From positions 15,853 to 79,852 of the forward strand of contig CAVWFH010000019.1 of assembly GCA_963754065.1 (NCBI GenBank): a stretch of 64,000 bases of DNA, in the 5' to 3' direction. A program made the translations under genes and the position numbers. The notes below the pieces were generated by a model. That model saw only the letters and a list, made by a program, of their open reading frames with translations. It was not told where the DNA came from and did not search any database. Positions 19,101-27,667 of the stretch are shown here, piece by piece (within the stretch, counting starts at the first letter, position 1; the number at the start of each line of letters is the position of its first letter). This DNA is from JALORV01 sp963754065 (GTDB lineage: Bacteria > Pseudomonadota > Gammaproteobacteria > Burkholderiales > Burkholderiaceae_F).

Positions 19101-20828
19101 GCTTGATTACGTCCGCGGGAAGAAACTCGGTCTCGAAGTCAGCAGCCCGCTGAATAACGTGACACTGGGATTCCGCGACCGCACGACACCGCTGGGCAGC
19201 ATCGTGTCGTCGAGCCCGCGCTACTCCAAGTCGTCGAATTTCGGCTATGCACTGAATCCAGCGGCAGGCGGTGGAAACGACTATCCGGCGTTCGTTGCGA
19301 GCAATCTTGCGAACCGGAGGCCGACCGTGTTCGTCGGCGCCAATGCAGGCATGTTCCATGCGTTCGATGCCCGACGGGACCCGAATGTCGGCGGAGGACA
19401 GGAACTGTTTTCCTATGTCCCGCGCAGTGTCTATCCGTACCTGAAGGAACTCACCAACGTCGAGTACGTTCATCGGTACTACGTCGACGGTCCCGTGACC
19501 GAAGGGGATATTTACCTCAACGGCGCATGGAAGACGGTTGTCATGGGTTCCACCGGTGCGGGTCCCGCAGGATTGTTCGCGCTCGATGTGACCACTCCCG
19601 AGAACTTCGATCAGTCGAAGGTGTTGTGGGACATCACTCCCGCGGAAGAACCGGATCTCGGCCGCGTGATGGGATACGGCTACATCGGCAGCGTCAAGTA
19701 CGGCCAGAATGCCGGCAAGTGGGTTGCCATCGTTCCCAACGGATACGAAAGCGCAAACAACCGAGCCGTCCTGCTGATCATTGACATGGCGACAGGACAG
19801 ACGCTGAAGAAGATCGACACCTGCAAGAAGAACGATGGCTCGCCTTTTGCCGCCAACGACCAGGGCGGACGCTGTGCCGCCGGCGAACTGAACGGTCTGG
19901 CCAACGTGAGCGTGATCTACGATGCAAGCCGGAATGTGGTGGGAGCCTTCGCCGGCGATTACCAGGGCAACCTCTGGCGATTCGACCTGAGCTCGAGCGA
20001 CTCCAATAACTGGAGGATCGTGACCGAGGATCCGGGCGACCAATCCGGCAACACGCCGGCGCCGCTGTTCACTGCGGTCAACGGAGCCAATCAGCGGCAG
20101 CCGATCGTTGCGTCGCCTCGGGCCAGCACCCACCCGTTCGGTGGTACCTACGTGGTCTTCGGTACCGGCAAGTTCTTCGAGTACTCGGATCAGTCGAGTA
20201 CCGAACGTTCAGTCGATTTACGGTCTGTGGCTGAAGCCCGGGGACAAGGCGCCGATCGCCAAGACGGACCTGCAGGCCCTCGGCTTGGCCGAATCGACCC
20301 AGAATAACGTCGTCACCCGCACGCTGACCGGCACGGCGGGTTCTCGTGGCGGACCAAGCGGGGCTGGTATGTCGATCTTGTCGCCAACAATCAGAACCCG
20401 GTTGGCGAACGAGTGATCGCCGATCGGAGTCGTGCAGCGGGGCGTGCTTTACATGACGTCATTCCAGCCCACGACGGCGGGCAATCCATGCGAAGGCGGC
20501 GGCACCTCGTACTTCTACGCCATTCCCATGGATGCCGTCGCTGGGCGCGGTCAGCGCGACGCAGATCAGCGGCGTCGTCAGCTCCGTGTATCCGATGACC
20601 AACGAGACGACGGTTTCCGGGCAGTTCGACACGACGCTGAATACCAACGAAGCAAGCGCCGGGCTGAACGATGCTGGCCGGACGCGGGACGCCAACGGCA
20701 ACGTAACCGTCACCAACCCGGCCTTGCAGTGCTGGATGATGTACAACCAGGTCAACGTCCAGGCGGGTCTGATCGACAAGACCTGCAATTACGCCTTCCC
20801 GGTGCGGACGTGGAGACCGATCCGTTAG
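16160..20828 (+). pseudogene. pilY1: Type IV pilus tip adhesin PilY1, broken by many frame changes
   Basis: Read across frames this is a full-length PilY1 of roughly 1540 residues. It has a signal peptide (MKTAEHSWHPK..., cut near FAANWNV) and a von Willebrand-like MIDAS motif DDSWS near residue 60. A Cys/Gln-rich repeat block follows at 16930-17490, then the PilY1-typical EEMQNYANWYTYYR and VALYWWNRDLRP. The C-terminal beta-propeller includes VFVGANAGMFHAFDA and AGDYQGNLWRFDL; the end is VRTWRPIR. Frame changes occur near 17240, 17655, 17690, 18022, 18105, 18270-18300, 18365, 18373, 18615, 20210, 20337, 20417 and 20537. Most move the frame by +1. No premature stop or deletion is needed apart from these. 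Either the gene is decaying or the region was badly sequenced. A GGAG lies 8-9 nt before the ATG at 16160. Confidence 0.85.
16930..17490 (+). repeat. Cys/Gln/Trp-rich imperfect repeats inside pilY1
   Basis: Two protein modules alternate. Module A, C-x-x-[YW]-x-x-[VI]-P-x-[FY]-x-x-x-C, occurs five times, for example CDSYSTVPVFGNVC (17006-17047), CTAYDQIPVFAQVC (from about 17268) and CNSWSTVPVFTDQC (to about 17430). Module B, Q-x-Q-T-G followed by four to five residues and Cys, occurs four to five times; two adjacent copies (QTGWTNGACNTW) are near-identical at DNA level around 17070-17145. One frame change (about 17240) falls inside the block. Confidence 0.85.
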
Positions 20829-20845
20829 TGACGGACGACGCGACC

Positions 20846-21296
20846 ATGCTGCACGCAGCTTCAGCGAGAGCTGACCGGTGCCCCGTGAGCGGCGCCGGTT
20901 TCACCCTGATCGAGGTCGTGGTCGTCATGGTGATCGTCGCCATCCTGGCGGCGATCGCCATTCCTGCTTACACGCAATACATCGTCCGCGGGCATCGCAG
21001 CGAGGCTCGCGGCGTCGCTGCTGGCCGCGGCGCAGTGGATGGAGCGCTGGAGAACGGAACGCGGCTCTTATCTGAACGGCGCAAATTTGCCGCCGCTTCC
21101 GGTAACGGTGTCTCCGCCCACCGGTACGGTGCGGTACAACATTGGCTTGATCAACACGAATGCCGCGGCCTACACGCTCGAGGCGACGCCGGTCGGCAGC
21201 ATGGCCGGCGATGCATGCGGCAATTTGAGGCTCAGCAACCTGGGTGTCCGCGACCGCACCGGCACCGCCGACATGAATCTCTGCTGGGGTCGCTGA
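20846..21296 (+). CDS. pilE: Type IV minor pilin PilE, frameshifted
   Basis: A prepilin with SGAG|FTLIEVVVVMVIVAILAA and the pilin helix continuation AIPAYTQYIVRGHRSEARG. At about 21016 the frame moves by +1 (CGTCGCTGC), then continues as LLAAAQWMERWRTERGSYL through to a C-terminal Cys pair (DACGNL ... LCWGR) and a stop at 21294-21296. About 149 residues when repaired. Possible starts are ATG 20846 (18-residue leader), GTG 20828 overlapping the pilY1 stop, or GTG 20885 (5-residue leader); the last best fits leader length, ATG best fits codon preference. It closes the minor-pilin cluster, 43 nt before aroA. Confidence 0.85.
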
Positions 21297-21338
21297 TCGG
21301 CCCCAGGCTCCCACCGGGACCCATGGCATCATCGCCAC

Positions 21339-22682
21339 GTGACTCCGTGGCCCGCCGTCCTCACGATTGACCCGATTCACCGCGCCAATGGCGCGGTGCG
21401 ATTGCCGGGCTCAAAAAGCATCTCCAACCGTGTGTTGCTGCTCGCCGCATTGGCGTCGGGCGAGACCACGATCGAGGGCTTGCTGGAGGCTGACGACACG
21501 CGCGTGATGCTCGACGCGCTGATGGCCCTGGGTGTGTCCATCCACGATGGAGCGAAAGACACTGTCCGGGTGTCCGGGTGCTCCGGCGTCTTTCCGAAAC
21601 ACGATGCCGAGTTGTTTCTCGGCAATGCCGGCACGGCGTTTCGCTCGCTGACGGCGGCGCTGGCGTTTTCCGGCGGGCGCTATCGGCTCGACGGGGTGGC
21701 GCGCATGCGAGAGCGGCCGATCGGGGATCTCGTGGAGGCGCTCAACCAGCTCGGGGCGAACATTGTCTACGGCGGCGTCACCGGGTTCCCACCGTTGCAG
21801 ATCGAGCCGGCGACCGTCCTCAATTCGGACCACGTTTCGGTGCGCGGTGACGTGTCGAGCCAGTTCCTGACCGGACTGCTGATGGCCGCGCCGCTCGTGG
21901 CGCCTTCGCAGGGACTGCAGATCACCGTCGCCGGTGCGCTGATTTCGCGTCCGTACGTTGAGATGACACTCGCCCTGATGCAGCGCTTCGGGGTCGACGT
22001 CGCGCGCGACGCCGACAAGTTCGTCGTCCCGCGAACCGGCTATCGCTCGCCGGGCCGTTTCTCCGTCGAGGGCGATGCCTCGGGCGCTTCCTACTTTCTC
22101 GCGCTCGGCGCGATCGCCGGCGGACCGGTGCGGGTTCAGGGCGTGGGCCGCGACAGCGTCCAGGGCGATGTCCGATTCGCAGAAGCGATCGCCGCGATGG
22201 GTGCCCGCGTCACGCTGGGCGATGACTTCATCGAAGCGTCGGCGCCACTGTCGGGCCGCCTGCACGGCATCGACATGGACCTGAATCACATTCCGGATGC
22301 TGCGATGACGCTCGCGGTGGCGGCGCTCTTTGCCGACGGTCCGAGCACACTTCGCAACATCGGCTCATGGCGCGTCAAGGAGACGGACCGCATCGCCGCG
22401 ATGGCCACCGAACTGCGCAAGCTGGGTGCGGTCGTCGAGGAGGGCGCGGACTGGCTGCGCGTCCAGCCTCTGCGTCAATGGCGCGAGGCAACGATCGACA
22501 CTTACGACGACCACCGGATGGCGATGTGCCTGTCGCTGGCGGCGGCCGGTGGCGTGCCGGTGCACATCCGCGACCCGCAGTGCGTGGCGAAGACCTTTCC
22601 TGACTACTTCACGACGCTCGCGACGCTGGTCACGCCCGGTCCCGGCGGCGAAACGGCAATCCGCGACCAGGCGCGCTCGTGA
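21339..22682 (+). CDS. aroA: 3-phosphoshikimate 1-carboxyvinyltransferase (EPSP synthase)
   Basis: A 447-residue enzyme joining shikimate 3-phosphate and phosphoenolpyruvate in the shikimate pathway. Key motifs: LPGSKSISNR near residue 23, LGNAGTAFR near 92, MRERPIGDL, and SWRVKETDRI near 345. Start GTG at 21339 fits the usual N-terminus; no ribosome binding site is visible. Normally it follows tyrA; here the pilus cluster intervenes. Its last 79 bases are overlapped by an antisense small membrane protein gene. Confidence 0.95.
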   Translation: MTPWPAVLTIDPIHRANGAVRLPGSKSISNRVLLLAALASGETTIEGLLEADDTRVMLDALMALGVSIHDGAKDTVRVSGCSGVFPKHDAELFLGNAGTAFRSLTAALAFSGGRYRLDGVARMRERPIGDLVEALNQLGANIVYGGVTGFPPLQIEPATVLNSDHVSVRGDVSSQFLTGLLMAAPLVAPSQGLQITVAGALISRPYVEMTLALMQRFGVDVARDADKFVVPRTGYRSPGRFSVEGDASGASYFLALGAIAGGPVRVQGVGRDSVQGDVRFAEAIAAMGARVTLGDDFIEASAPLSGRLHGIDMDLNHIPDAAMTLAVAALFADGPSTLRNIGSWRVKETDRIAAMATELRKLGAVVEEGADWLRVQPLRQWREATIDTYDDHRMAMCLSLAAAGGVPVHIRDPQCVAKTFPDYFTTLATLVTPGPGGETAIRDQARS

Positions 22683-22843
22683 AAGAAGAAAGCGACGGTG
22701 TTGGCGAGCGGTTCGATCAGCGCCAGTGCGCTGGCGATGCCGATGCTGCCGGTCAGCAGATAGGCGATTCCGAAGGCGACGGCAAAGTGCAGTACAGCGA
22801 AGCTGGCGGTTTTCGCGAGGCTCAGTCGAAGTGGCATGCGCAT
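22604..22843 (-). CDS. Small DUF2061-like membrane protein, antisense to the aroA end
   Basis: A 79-residue protein with two hydrophobic segments: KTASFAVLHFAVAFGIAYLL (about 10-29) and IASALALIEPLANTVAFFF (about 36-54), followed by HERAW. The spacing K-T-x-S...LTG...ALIEP...N-T-V-A-F-F-x-H-E is the DUF2061 pattern. The function of the family is unknown. It fills the aroA-cmk gap on the opposite strand and runs 79 bases into aroA; the antisense-overlapping tail after HERAW is low complexity. Start could be ATG at 22843 or 22837. Confidence 0.7.
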   Translation of the reverse strand: MRMPLRLSLAKTASFAVLHFAVAFGIAYLLTGSIGIASALALIEPLANTVAFFFHERAWSRIAVSPPGPGVTSVASVVK

Positions 22844-22933
22844 GACGTGCTCCCTGATGCGTTGGCAGAGAAGCTACGCAATGGTTCGCCCGCCGGTCCA
22901 TTTGATCGTTCCGATCGCGTCGATAGTTTCAAC

Positions 22934-23629
22934 GTGAGTTCGCAGCCCCCTGTCATTGCGATCGATGGACCGACGGCCTCGGGCAAGGGGACCATCGCGC
23001 AGCGGATCGCCGGGCGGCTGGGGTTTCACTATCTGGACAGCGGGGCACTCTACCGACTGCTGGCATGGCGAGCCTTGCGGCGCGGAGTCGACGCCGGCGA
23101 TGAGGGCGGACTGACCGGCCTCGCAAGCACGCTGCAGCCCCGTTTCGAGGCGGGCCGGATTCTGCTCGACGGCGAAGACGTTACCGACGCGATCCGGGCC
23201 GAAGCCATCAGCCAGTCCGCGTCGCGGGTCGCGGTGCATCCGGCGGTACGCCGGGCGCTTCTCGATCTGCAGCGCCGATGCCGCGCCGCGCCCGGCCTGG
23301 TCGCCGACGGGCGCGACATGGGCACCGTCGTATTCCCTGATGCGACGCTCAAGGTTTATCTGACGGCGAGCGTGGCGGCGCGCGCCGAGCGGCGCCATAA
23401 GCAGTTGATCGAAAAAGGCTTTTCAACTAATATCTCCGACCTTTCGCAGGATCTCGAAGCGCGTGACCGGCGCGATGCAGAACGGTCTGCCGCGCCGCTG
23501 AGGCCCGCCGAAGAGGCCTACCAGCTCGACTCCTCCGGGCTCACGATCGACGAGGTCGTCGCCCAGATCCTGGACTGGTACGCGGGCCGTCAGCCTCCAG
23601 CCCCAGGGCCGGGGAGCGCCGGTCGGTAG
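22934..23629 (+). CDS. cmk: Cytidylate kinase
   Basis: A 231-residue nucleoside monophosphate kinase for (d)CMP. The P-loop is DGPTASGKGT at residues 11-20. YLDSGALYR follows, with VADGRDMGTVVFP near 130 and a C-terminal IDEVVAQIL. Start GTG at 22934 gives the standard N-terminus VSSQPPVIAIDGP; the frame is open upstream but that part is not conserved. cmk-rpsA adjacency is standard in proteobacteria. Confidence 0.94.
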   Translation: MSSQPPVIAIDGPTASGKGTIAQRIAGRLGFHYLDSGALYRLLAWRALRRGVDAGDEGGLTGLASTLQPRFEAGRILLDGEDVTDAIRAEAISQSASRVAVHPAVRRALLDLQRRCRAAPGLVADGRDMGTVVFPDATLKVYLTASVAARAERRHKQLIEKGFSTNISDLSQDLEARDRRDAERSAAPLRPAEEAYQLDSSGLTIDEVVAQILDWYAGRQPPAPGPGSAGR

Positions 23630-23855
23630 GGTGGTAGTAGCGTGGTTCGGGTCGGTGGCGGTCGGCCGATTTGTTGATCACTCGAATTCGCTGAAACTGG
23701 CAGGATGTAAGTCGTAGGTAGCGCGTAGCAATTGGAGCAGTTCGTTGTTTGCAGTACCGGGTGCAGCAGGAACGTCTTTGTTTGAGGGCGCCAGCCCCGT
23801 TCAGGTAGTCCCGCTGCGTGTCATCAACTCCGCCGAGGCGCAACGCCGAAGCGAG

Positions 23856-23880
23856 ATTGGTAATCGTTGGTAATCATTGG
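23856..23880 (+). repeat. Ten-base tandem repeat in the rpsA leader
   Basis: ATTGGTAATC (23856-23865), GTTGGTAATC (23866-23875) and ATTGG (23876-23880) form two and a half copies of a 10-mer, ending 8 nt before the rpsA ATG. No Shine-Dalgarno sequence is present. The rest of the 259-bp cmk-rpsA spacer shows no gene. Confidence 0.7.
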
Positions 23881-23888
23881 GTCCCACC

Positions 23889-25604
23889 ATGTCATCTGTC
23901 GCAACTCACAGCAGCACCAGCAGCAACATGCCTGAAAGTTTTGCCGCCCTCTTCGAAGAAAGCCTGAATCGCCAGGAAATGAAGCAGGGCGAAGTGATCA
24001 CCGCCGAGGTGATCCGCGTCGACTACAACTTTGTCGTGGTCAACGCCGGCCTGAAGTCCGAGGCCTACATCCCGCTCGAGGAATTCAAGGACGACAACGG
24101 CCAGTTGAGCGTCAATCCGGGTGATTTCGTATCGGTCGCGATCGAGTCGCTCGAGAACGGTTACGGCGACACGATCCTGTCGCGTGACAAGGCCAAGCGC
24201 CTGGCCGCCTGGATGAATCTGGAAAAGGCGCTGGACAGCGGCGAACTGGTGGCCGGCACCATCACCGGCAAGGTCAAGGGCGGCCTGACGGTCATGACCA
24301 ACGGCATCCGCGCGTTCCTGCCGGGTTCGCTGGTCGACACGCGTCCCGTCAAGGACACCACGCCGTACGAAGGCAAGACCCTCGAGTTCAAGGTCATCAA
24401 GCTCGACCGCAAGCGCAACAACGTCGTGGTCTCCCGCCGTGCGGTGGTCGAGGCCAGCATGGGCGAGGAGCGCGCCAAGCTGCTCGAGAACCTCAAGGAA
24501 GGCGCGATCGTCAAGGGCACGGTCAAGAACATCACCGACTACGGTGCGTTTGTTGACCTCGGCGGCATCGACGGCCTGCTGCACATCACCGACCTCGCAT
24601 GGCGCCGCGTGCGTCACCCGAGCGAAGTGGTGCAGGTCGGCCAGGAGATCACTGCAAAGATCCTGAAGTTCGACCAGGAAAAGAACCGCGTCTCGCTGGG
24701 CGTCAAGCAGCTCGGCGAGGATCCCTGGGTGGGTCTCGCGCGCCGCTATCCGCAGGGTACGCGCCTGTTCGGCAAGGTCACCAACATCACCGACTACGGT
24801 GCGTTCGTCGAGATCGAGGCCGGCATCGAGGGCCTGGTGCACGTGTCGGAGATGGACTGGACCAACAAGAACGTCGACCCGAAGAAGATCGTGCAGCTCG
24901 GCGACGAAGTCGAGGTCATGGTCCTCGAGATCGACGAGGAGCGTCGCCGCATCAGCCTCGGCATGAAGCAGTGCAAGCCCAATCCGTGGGACGACTTCGC
25001 GCTGTCGCACAAGAAGGGCGACAAGGTGAAGGGCCAGATCAAGTCGATCACCGACTTCGGTGTCTTCATCGGCCTGAACGGCGGCATCGATGGCCTGGTG
25101 CACCTGTCGGATCTGTCGTGGAGCGAAACCGGCGAGGACGCGGTCCGCAAGTACAAGAAGGGCGACGAGATCGAGGCCATGGTGCTGGCGATCGACACCG
25201 AGCGCGAGCGCATTTCGCTGGGCGTCAAGCAGATGTCGGGTGATCCGTTCACCAATTTCGCCGCGGGCCACGAGAAGGGTTCGATGGTCAACGGGACGGT
25301 CAAGTCCGTCGATGCCAAGGGTGCGGTGATCGATCTCGGCGGCGACATCGAGGGCTTCCTGCGCGCCTCGGAGATCGCTGCTGACCGCGTCGAGGATGCG
25401 CGCAATCACCTGAAGGAAGGTGACGCCGTCAATGCGATGATCATCAATGTCGACCGCAAGAACCGCAACATCAACCTGTCGATCAAGGCGAAGGACACCG
25501 CCGAGACGTCAGCGACGATGGAGCGCATGCAGGCCGAAGCACAGACCGGGACGACGAATCTCGGCGCGCTGCTGAAGGCCAAGCTGGATACGCAGACCAA
25601 GTAA
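23889..25604 (+). CDS. rpsA: 30S ribosomal protein S1
   Basis: A 571-residue protein with six S1 RNA-binding domains. The last four are nearly regular repeats seen as ITDYGAFVDLGGIDGLLHIT, ITDYGAFVEIEAGIEGLVHV, ITDFGVFIGLNGGIDGLVHL and the diverged last domain. S1 unfolds mRNA leaders on the 30S subunit. Start ATG at 23889 (MSSVATHSST) is chosen over TTG 23877; conserved sequence begins at ESFAALFEESL, so ATG 23928 is also possible. Weak SD is normal for rpsA, whose leader is bound by S1 itself in E. coli. Confidence 0.97.
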   Translation: MSSVATHSSTSSNMPESFAALFEESLNRQEMKQGEVITAEVIRVDYNFVVVNAGLKSEAYIPLEEFKDDNGQLSVNPGDFVSVAIESLENGYGDTILSRDKAKRLAAWMNLEKALDSGELVAGTITGKVKGGLTVMTNGIRAFLPGSLVDTRPVKDTTPYEGKTLEFKVIKLDRKRNNVVVSRRAVVEASMGEERAKLLENLKEGAIVKGTVKNITDYGAFVDLGGIDGLLHITDLAWRRVRHPSEVVQVGQEITAKILKFDQEKNRVSLGVKQLGEDPWVGLARRYPQGTRLFGKVTNITDYGAFVEIEAGIEGLVHVSEMDWTNKNVDPKKIVQLGDEVEVMVLEIDEERRRISLGMKQCKPNPWDDFALSHKKGDKVKGQIKSITDFGVFIGLNGGIDGLVHLSDLSWSETGEDAVRKYKKGDEIEAMVLAIDTERERISLGVKQMSGDPFTNFAAGHEKGSMVNGTVKSVDAKGAVIDLGGDIEGFLRASEIAADRVEDARNHLKEGDAVNAMIINVDRKNRNINLSIKAKDTAETSATMERMQAEAQTGTTNLGALLKAKLDTQTK

Positions 25605-25634
25605 TCGGTCAGACGAAGCAGCGGGAGCCGTTCG

Positions 25635-25958
25635 TTGAAGACGATGACGAAGTCCGAGCTGATCGCTCGGCTGGCGGAGCGTAATCCCCGCCTGGTCGCG
25701 CGCGACGCCGATGAAGCCGTCAATACGATGCTGGAAGCGATGACCGATGCGTTGGCCAGTGGCCAGCGCATCGAGATTCGCGGCTTCGGCAGCTTTGCGC
25801 TGAATTACCGCCCGCCACGCGTCGGACGCAATCCGAAGTCGGGCGATCGCGTGCAGGTTCCGGCCAAATACGTGCCCCACTTCAAGGCCGGCAAGGAACT
25901 GCGCGAGCGCGTCGATGGCGAGGAGGATTCCACCTCGTCCGGCGGCAGCGCCGCCTGA
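25635..25958 (+). CDS. ihfB: Integration host factor subunit beta
   Basis: A 107-residue HU/IHF DNA-bending protein. MTKSELIARLAER opens it and RIEIRGFGSFALNYRPPRVG is the family signature with the intercalating Pro arm; NPKSGD follows. Two starts compete: TTG at 25635 has GGGAG 7 nt upstream; ATG at 25644, the usual first residue of homologues, then lies 16 nt from it. The Ser/Gly/Asp-rich tail after RVDG is variable in the family. A terminator follows. Confidence 0.94.
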   Translation: MKTMTKSELIARLAERNPRLVARDADEAVNTMLEAMTDALASGQRIEIRGFGSFALNYRPPRVGRNPKSGDRVQVPAKYVPHFKAGKELRERVDGEEDSTSSGGSAA

Positions 25959-25973
25959 ACCTCGATACTCCTG

Positions 25974-26002
25974 AAAGGCCGCGCGCTGCGCGGCTTTTTT
26001 TC
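25974..26002 (+). terminator. Rho-independent terminator after ihfB
   Basis: Stem GCCGCGC (25978-25984) with GCGCGGC (25988-25994), loop GCT, extended by A-T pairs and followed by eight T. It separates rpsA-ihfB from lapA. Confidence 0.88.
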
Positions 26003-26030
26003 GCCCACACGGACAGGACACCGGTTCCCT

Positions 26031-26036
26031 ACAATG
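26031..26036 (+). promoter_or_regulatory. Probable lapAB promoter -10 element
   Basis: TACAAT lies just after the ihfB terminator and 35 nt before the lapA start. No clear -35 is seen. Its position suggests that lapA-lapB have their own promoter. Confidence 0.4.
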
Positions 26037-26071
26037 CCGGCTTTGCGGAAGCAGTGGTGTCGGAGGCGCAG

Positions 26072-26410
26072 ATGAGACTGCTGGCATGGATCGTCAAGGT
26101 CGGCTTTTTCCTGCTCGTACTCTGGTTCGCACTGAAGAACACGACGCCGGTGCCGGTGCGACTGACCTCGACCATCACCTGGGAGCACGTCCCGCTCATC
26201 GTCGTGATGCTGGCCTGCATTGCAGTCGGTGCGCTGCTCGGCGCGCTGGCACTGGCGCTGCCGATCTACCGGATGCGGCGTGAGATGACCAACCTGCGGC
26301 AGCAGGCCCCGGAGGCTGCGACCGCCGAGACGGCCGCGGACCGGATGGCATCGGCAGCGCGGCAGTCAGGCGCGGTGGTCGAGGTGGCAGGCGGGCCGGA
26401 GCGTCGTTGA
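26072..26410 (+). CDS. lapA: Lipopolysaccharide assembly protein A
   Basis: A 112-residue inner-membrane protein with two membrane segments (about 4-21 and 38-62) and the LapA-type FALKNTTPVPVRL between them, then a cytoplasmic helical tail. With LapB it controls LPS output through FtsH-mediated LpxC turnover in E. coli. ATG 26072 is preceded by GGAGG at 5 nt; the longer in-frame start at 26054 has none. The stop overlaps the lapB ATG (TGATG). Confidence 0.88.
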   Translation: MRLLAWIVKVGFFLLVLWFALKNTTPVPVRLTSTITWEHVPLIVVMLACIAVGALLGALALALPIYRMRREMTNLRQQAPEAATAETAADRMASAARQSGAVVEVAGGPERR

Positions 26411-27579
26411 TGGAGTTCGAGCTCTGGTTTCTCGTCGCGCTGCCGCTCGTCTTTGCCGCGGGCTGGTTCGGTCGTGGCTTCGAGTCCCGTGCGCGCGCGA
26501 CGGACAACGCAGCGCTTCCGCGGTCGTACTTTCGCGGCCTCAACCTGCTGTTGAACGACCAGCACGACAAGGCGATCGACGCCTTCATCGAGGTCGTCAA
26601 GCTCGATCCGGAGACGATCGAGCTGCACCATGCGCTGGGCAACCTCTTTCGTCGCCGCGGCGAGTTCGATCGCGCCGTCCGAATTCATACGCATCTGCTC
26701 AACCGGGCCGATCTGCCGGCGCGCCAGCGTTCGCAGGCGCTGGCCGAGCTGGGCCAGGACTACCTGAAGGGAGGGCTGCTCGACCGTGCCGAAGATGCCT
26801 TCACCCGGCTGCTGGAAGATCGTGACCATCGCTTCGATGCCCTGCGTTCGCTGCTGCGGATCTTCCAGATGGAGCGCGAATGGATGAAGGCGATCGACTG
26901 CGCGCGCCTGCTCGAACGCGAAGCCGGCGAGAATCACCAGGTCGCCATCGCGCACTTTCACTGTGAGCTGGCTGAGGCCGCCGTCGCCGGCGGTCTGATC
27001 GACGACGCGCAGCGCGCCGTCGACGACGCGCTGACGACGGACCGCAAGTCGGTGCGTGCGCTGATTCTGGCGGGTGACCTGGCAGCACGCCGAGGGGATG
27101 CGGAAGGGGCCCTGCGACTGTGGCAGCGCGTCGAAGGCGCTTCTCGCGAGCACGTGCCGCTGATCGCAGGCAAGGTGAGCGCGACACTCGACCAGCTCGG
27201 GCGCCGCACGGAGGCGCTGAACTGGCTGCGGCGCGCGCTGCTCGACGCGCCGTCGATCGACCTGCTCGATACCGCGTACGTTCGCGCCCGGGACTGGGAC
27301 GGTGCCGAGGCCGCCGAAGCACTGGTCGCAGATGAGTTGAAGCGACATCCATCGCTGCTCGGCTTCGAACGTCTGGCCGAGGCGCGGCTCGCGCTCAATC
27401 CGGGTGACGAGGAACTGGCCTCGATGAGCACGCTGCTCAAGGGCCATGCGCGCAAGCTGGCACGTTACCGTTGCAGCAAATGCGGGTTTCGTGCACGCGA
27501 GTATCACTGGAACTGTCCGGGCTGCAGCCACTGGGACAGCTATCCGCCCCGCCGCATCGAGGAAATCGATGCCGCCTGA
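26410..27579 (+). CDS. lapB: Lipopolysaccharide assembly protein B (TPR + rubredoxin-like)
   Basis: A 389-residue protein with an N-terminal membrane anchor (about 5-18), tetratricopeptide repeats through about residue 350, and a C-terminal rubredoxin-like zinc ribbon, CSKCGF ... CPGC, near 356-377. It adapts LpxC for degradation by FtsH and so sets the LPS level. RSYFRGLNLLLNDQHDKAID is the typical first repeat. It is translationally coupled to lapA. Confidence 0.94.
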   Translation: MEFELWFLVALPLVFAAGWFGRGFESRARATDNAALPRSYFRGLNLLLNDQHDKAIDAFIEVVKLDPETIELHHALGNLFRRRGEFDRAVRIHTHLLNRADLPARQRSQALAELGQDYLKGGLLDRAEDAFTRLLEDRDHRFDALRSLLRIFQMEREWMKAIDCARLLEREAGENHQVAIAHFHCELAEAAVAGGLIDDAQRAVDDALTTDRKSVRALILAGDLAARRGDAEGALRLWQRVEGASREHVPLIAGKVSATLDQLGRRTEALNWLRRALLDAPSIDLLDTAYVRARDWDGAEAAEALVADELKRHPSLLGFERLAEARLALNPGDEELASMSTLLKGHARKLARYRCSKCGFRAREYHWNCPGCSHWDSYPPRRIEEIDAA

Positions 27580-27667
27580 TCCGGGTCGGCGAAGGATTGT
27601 CCTGCGTCACGGATGACGGCCGTCCAGCAGACACGACCCTCGCCCCCGCAACGTTGACCTTCCGGCC

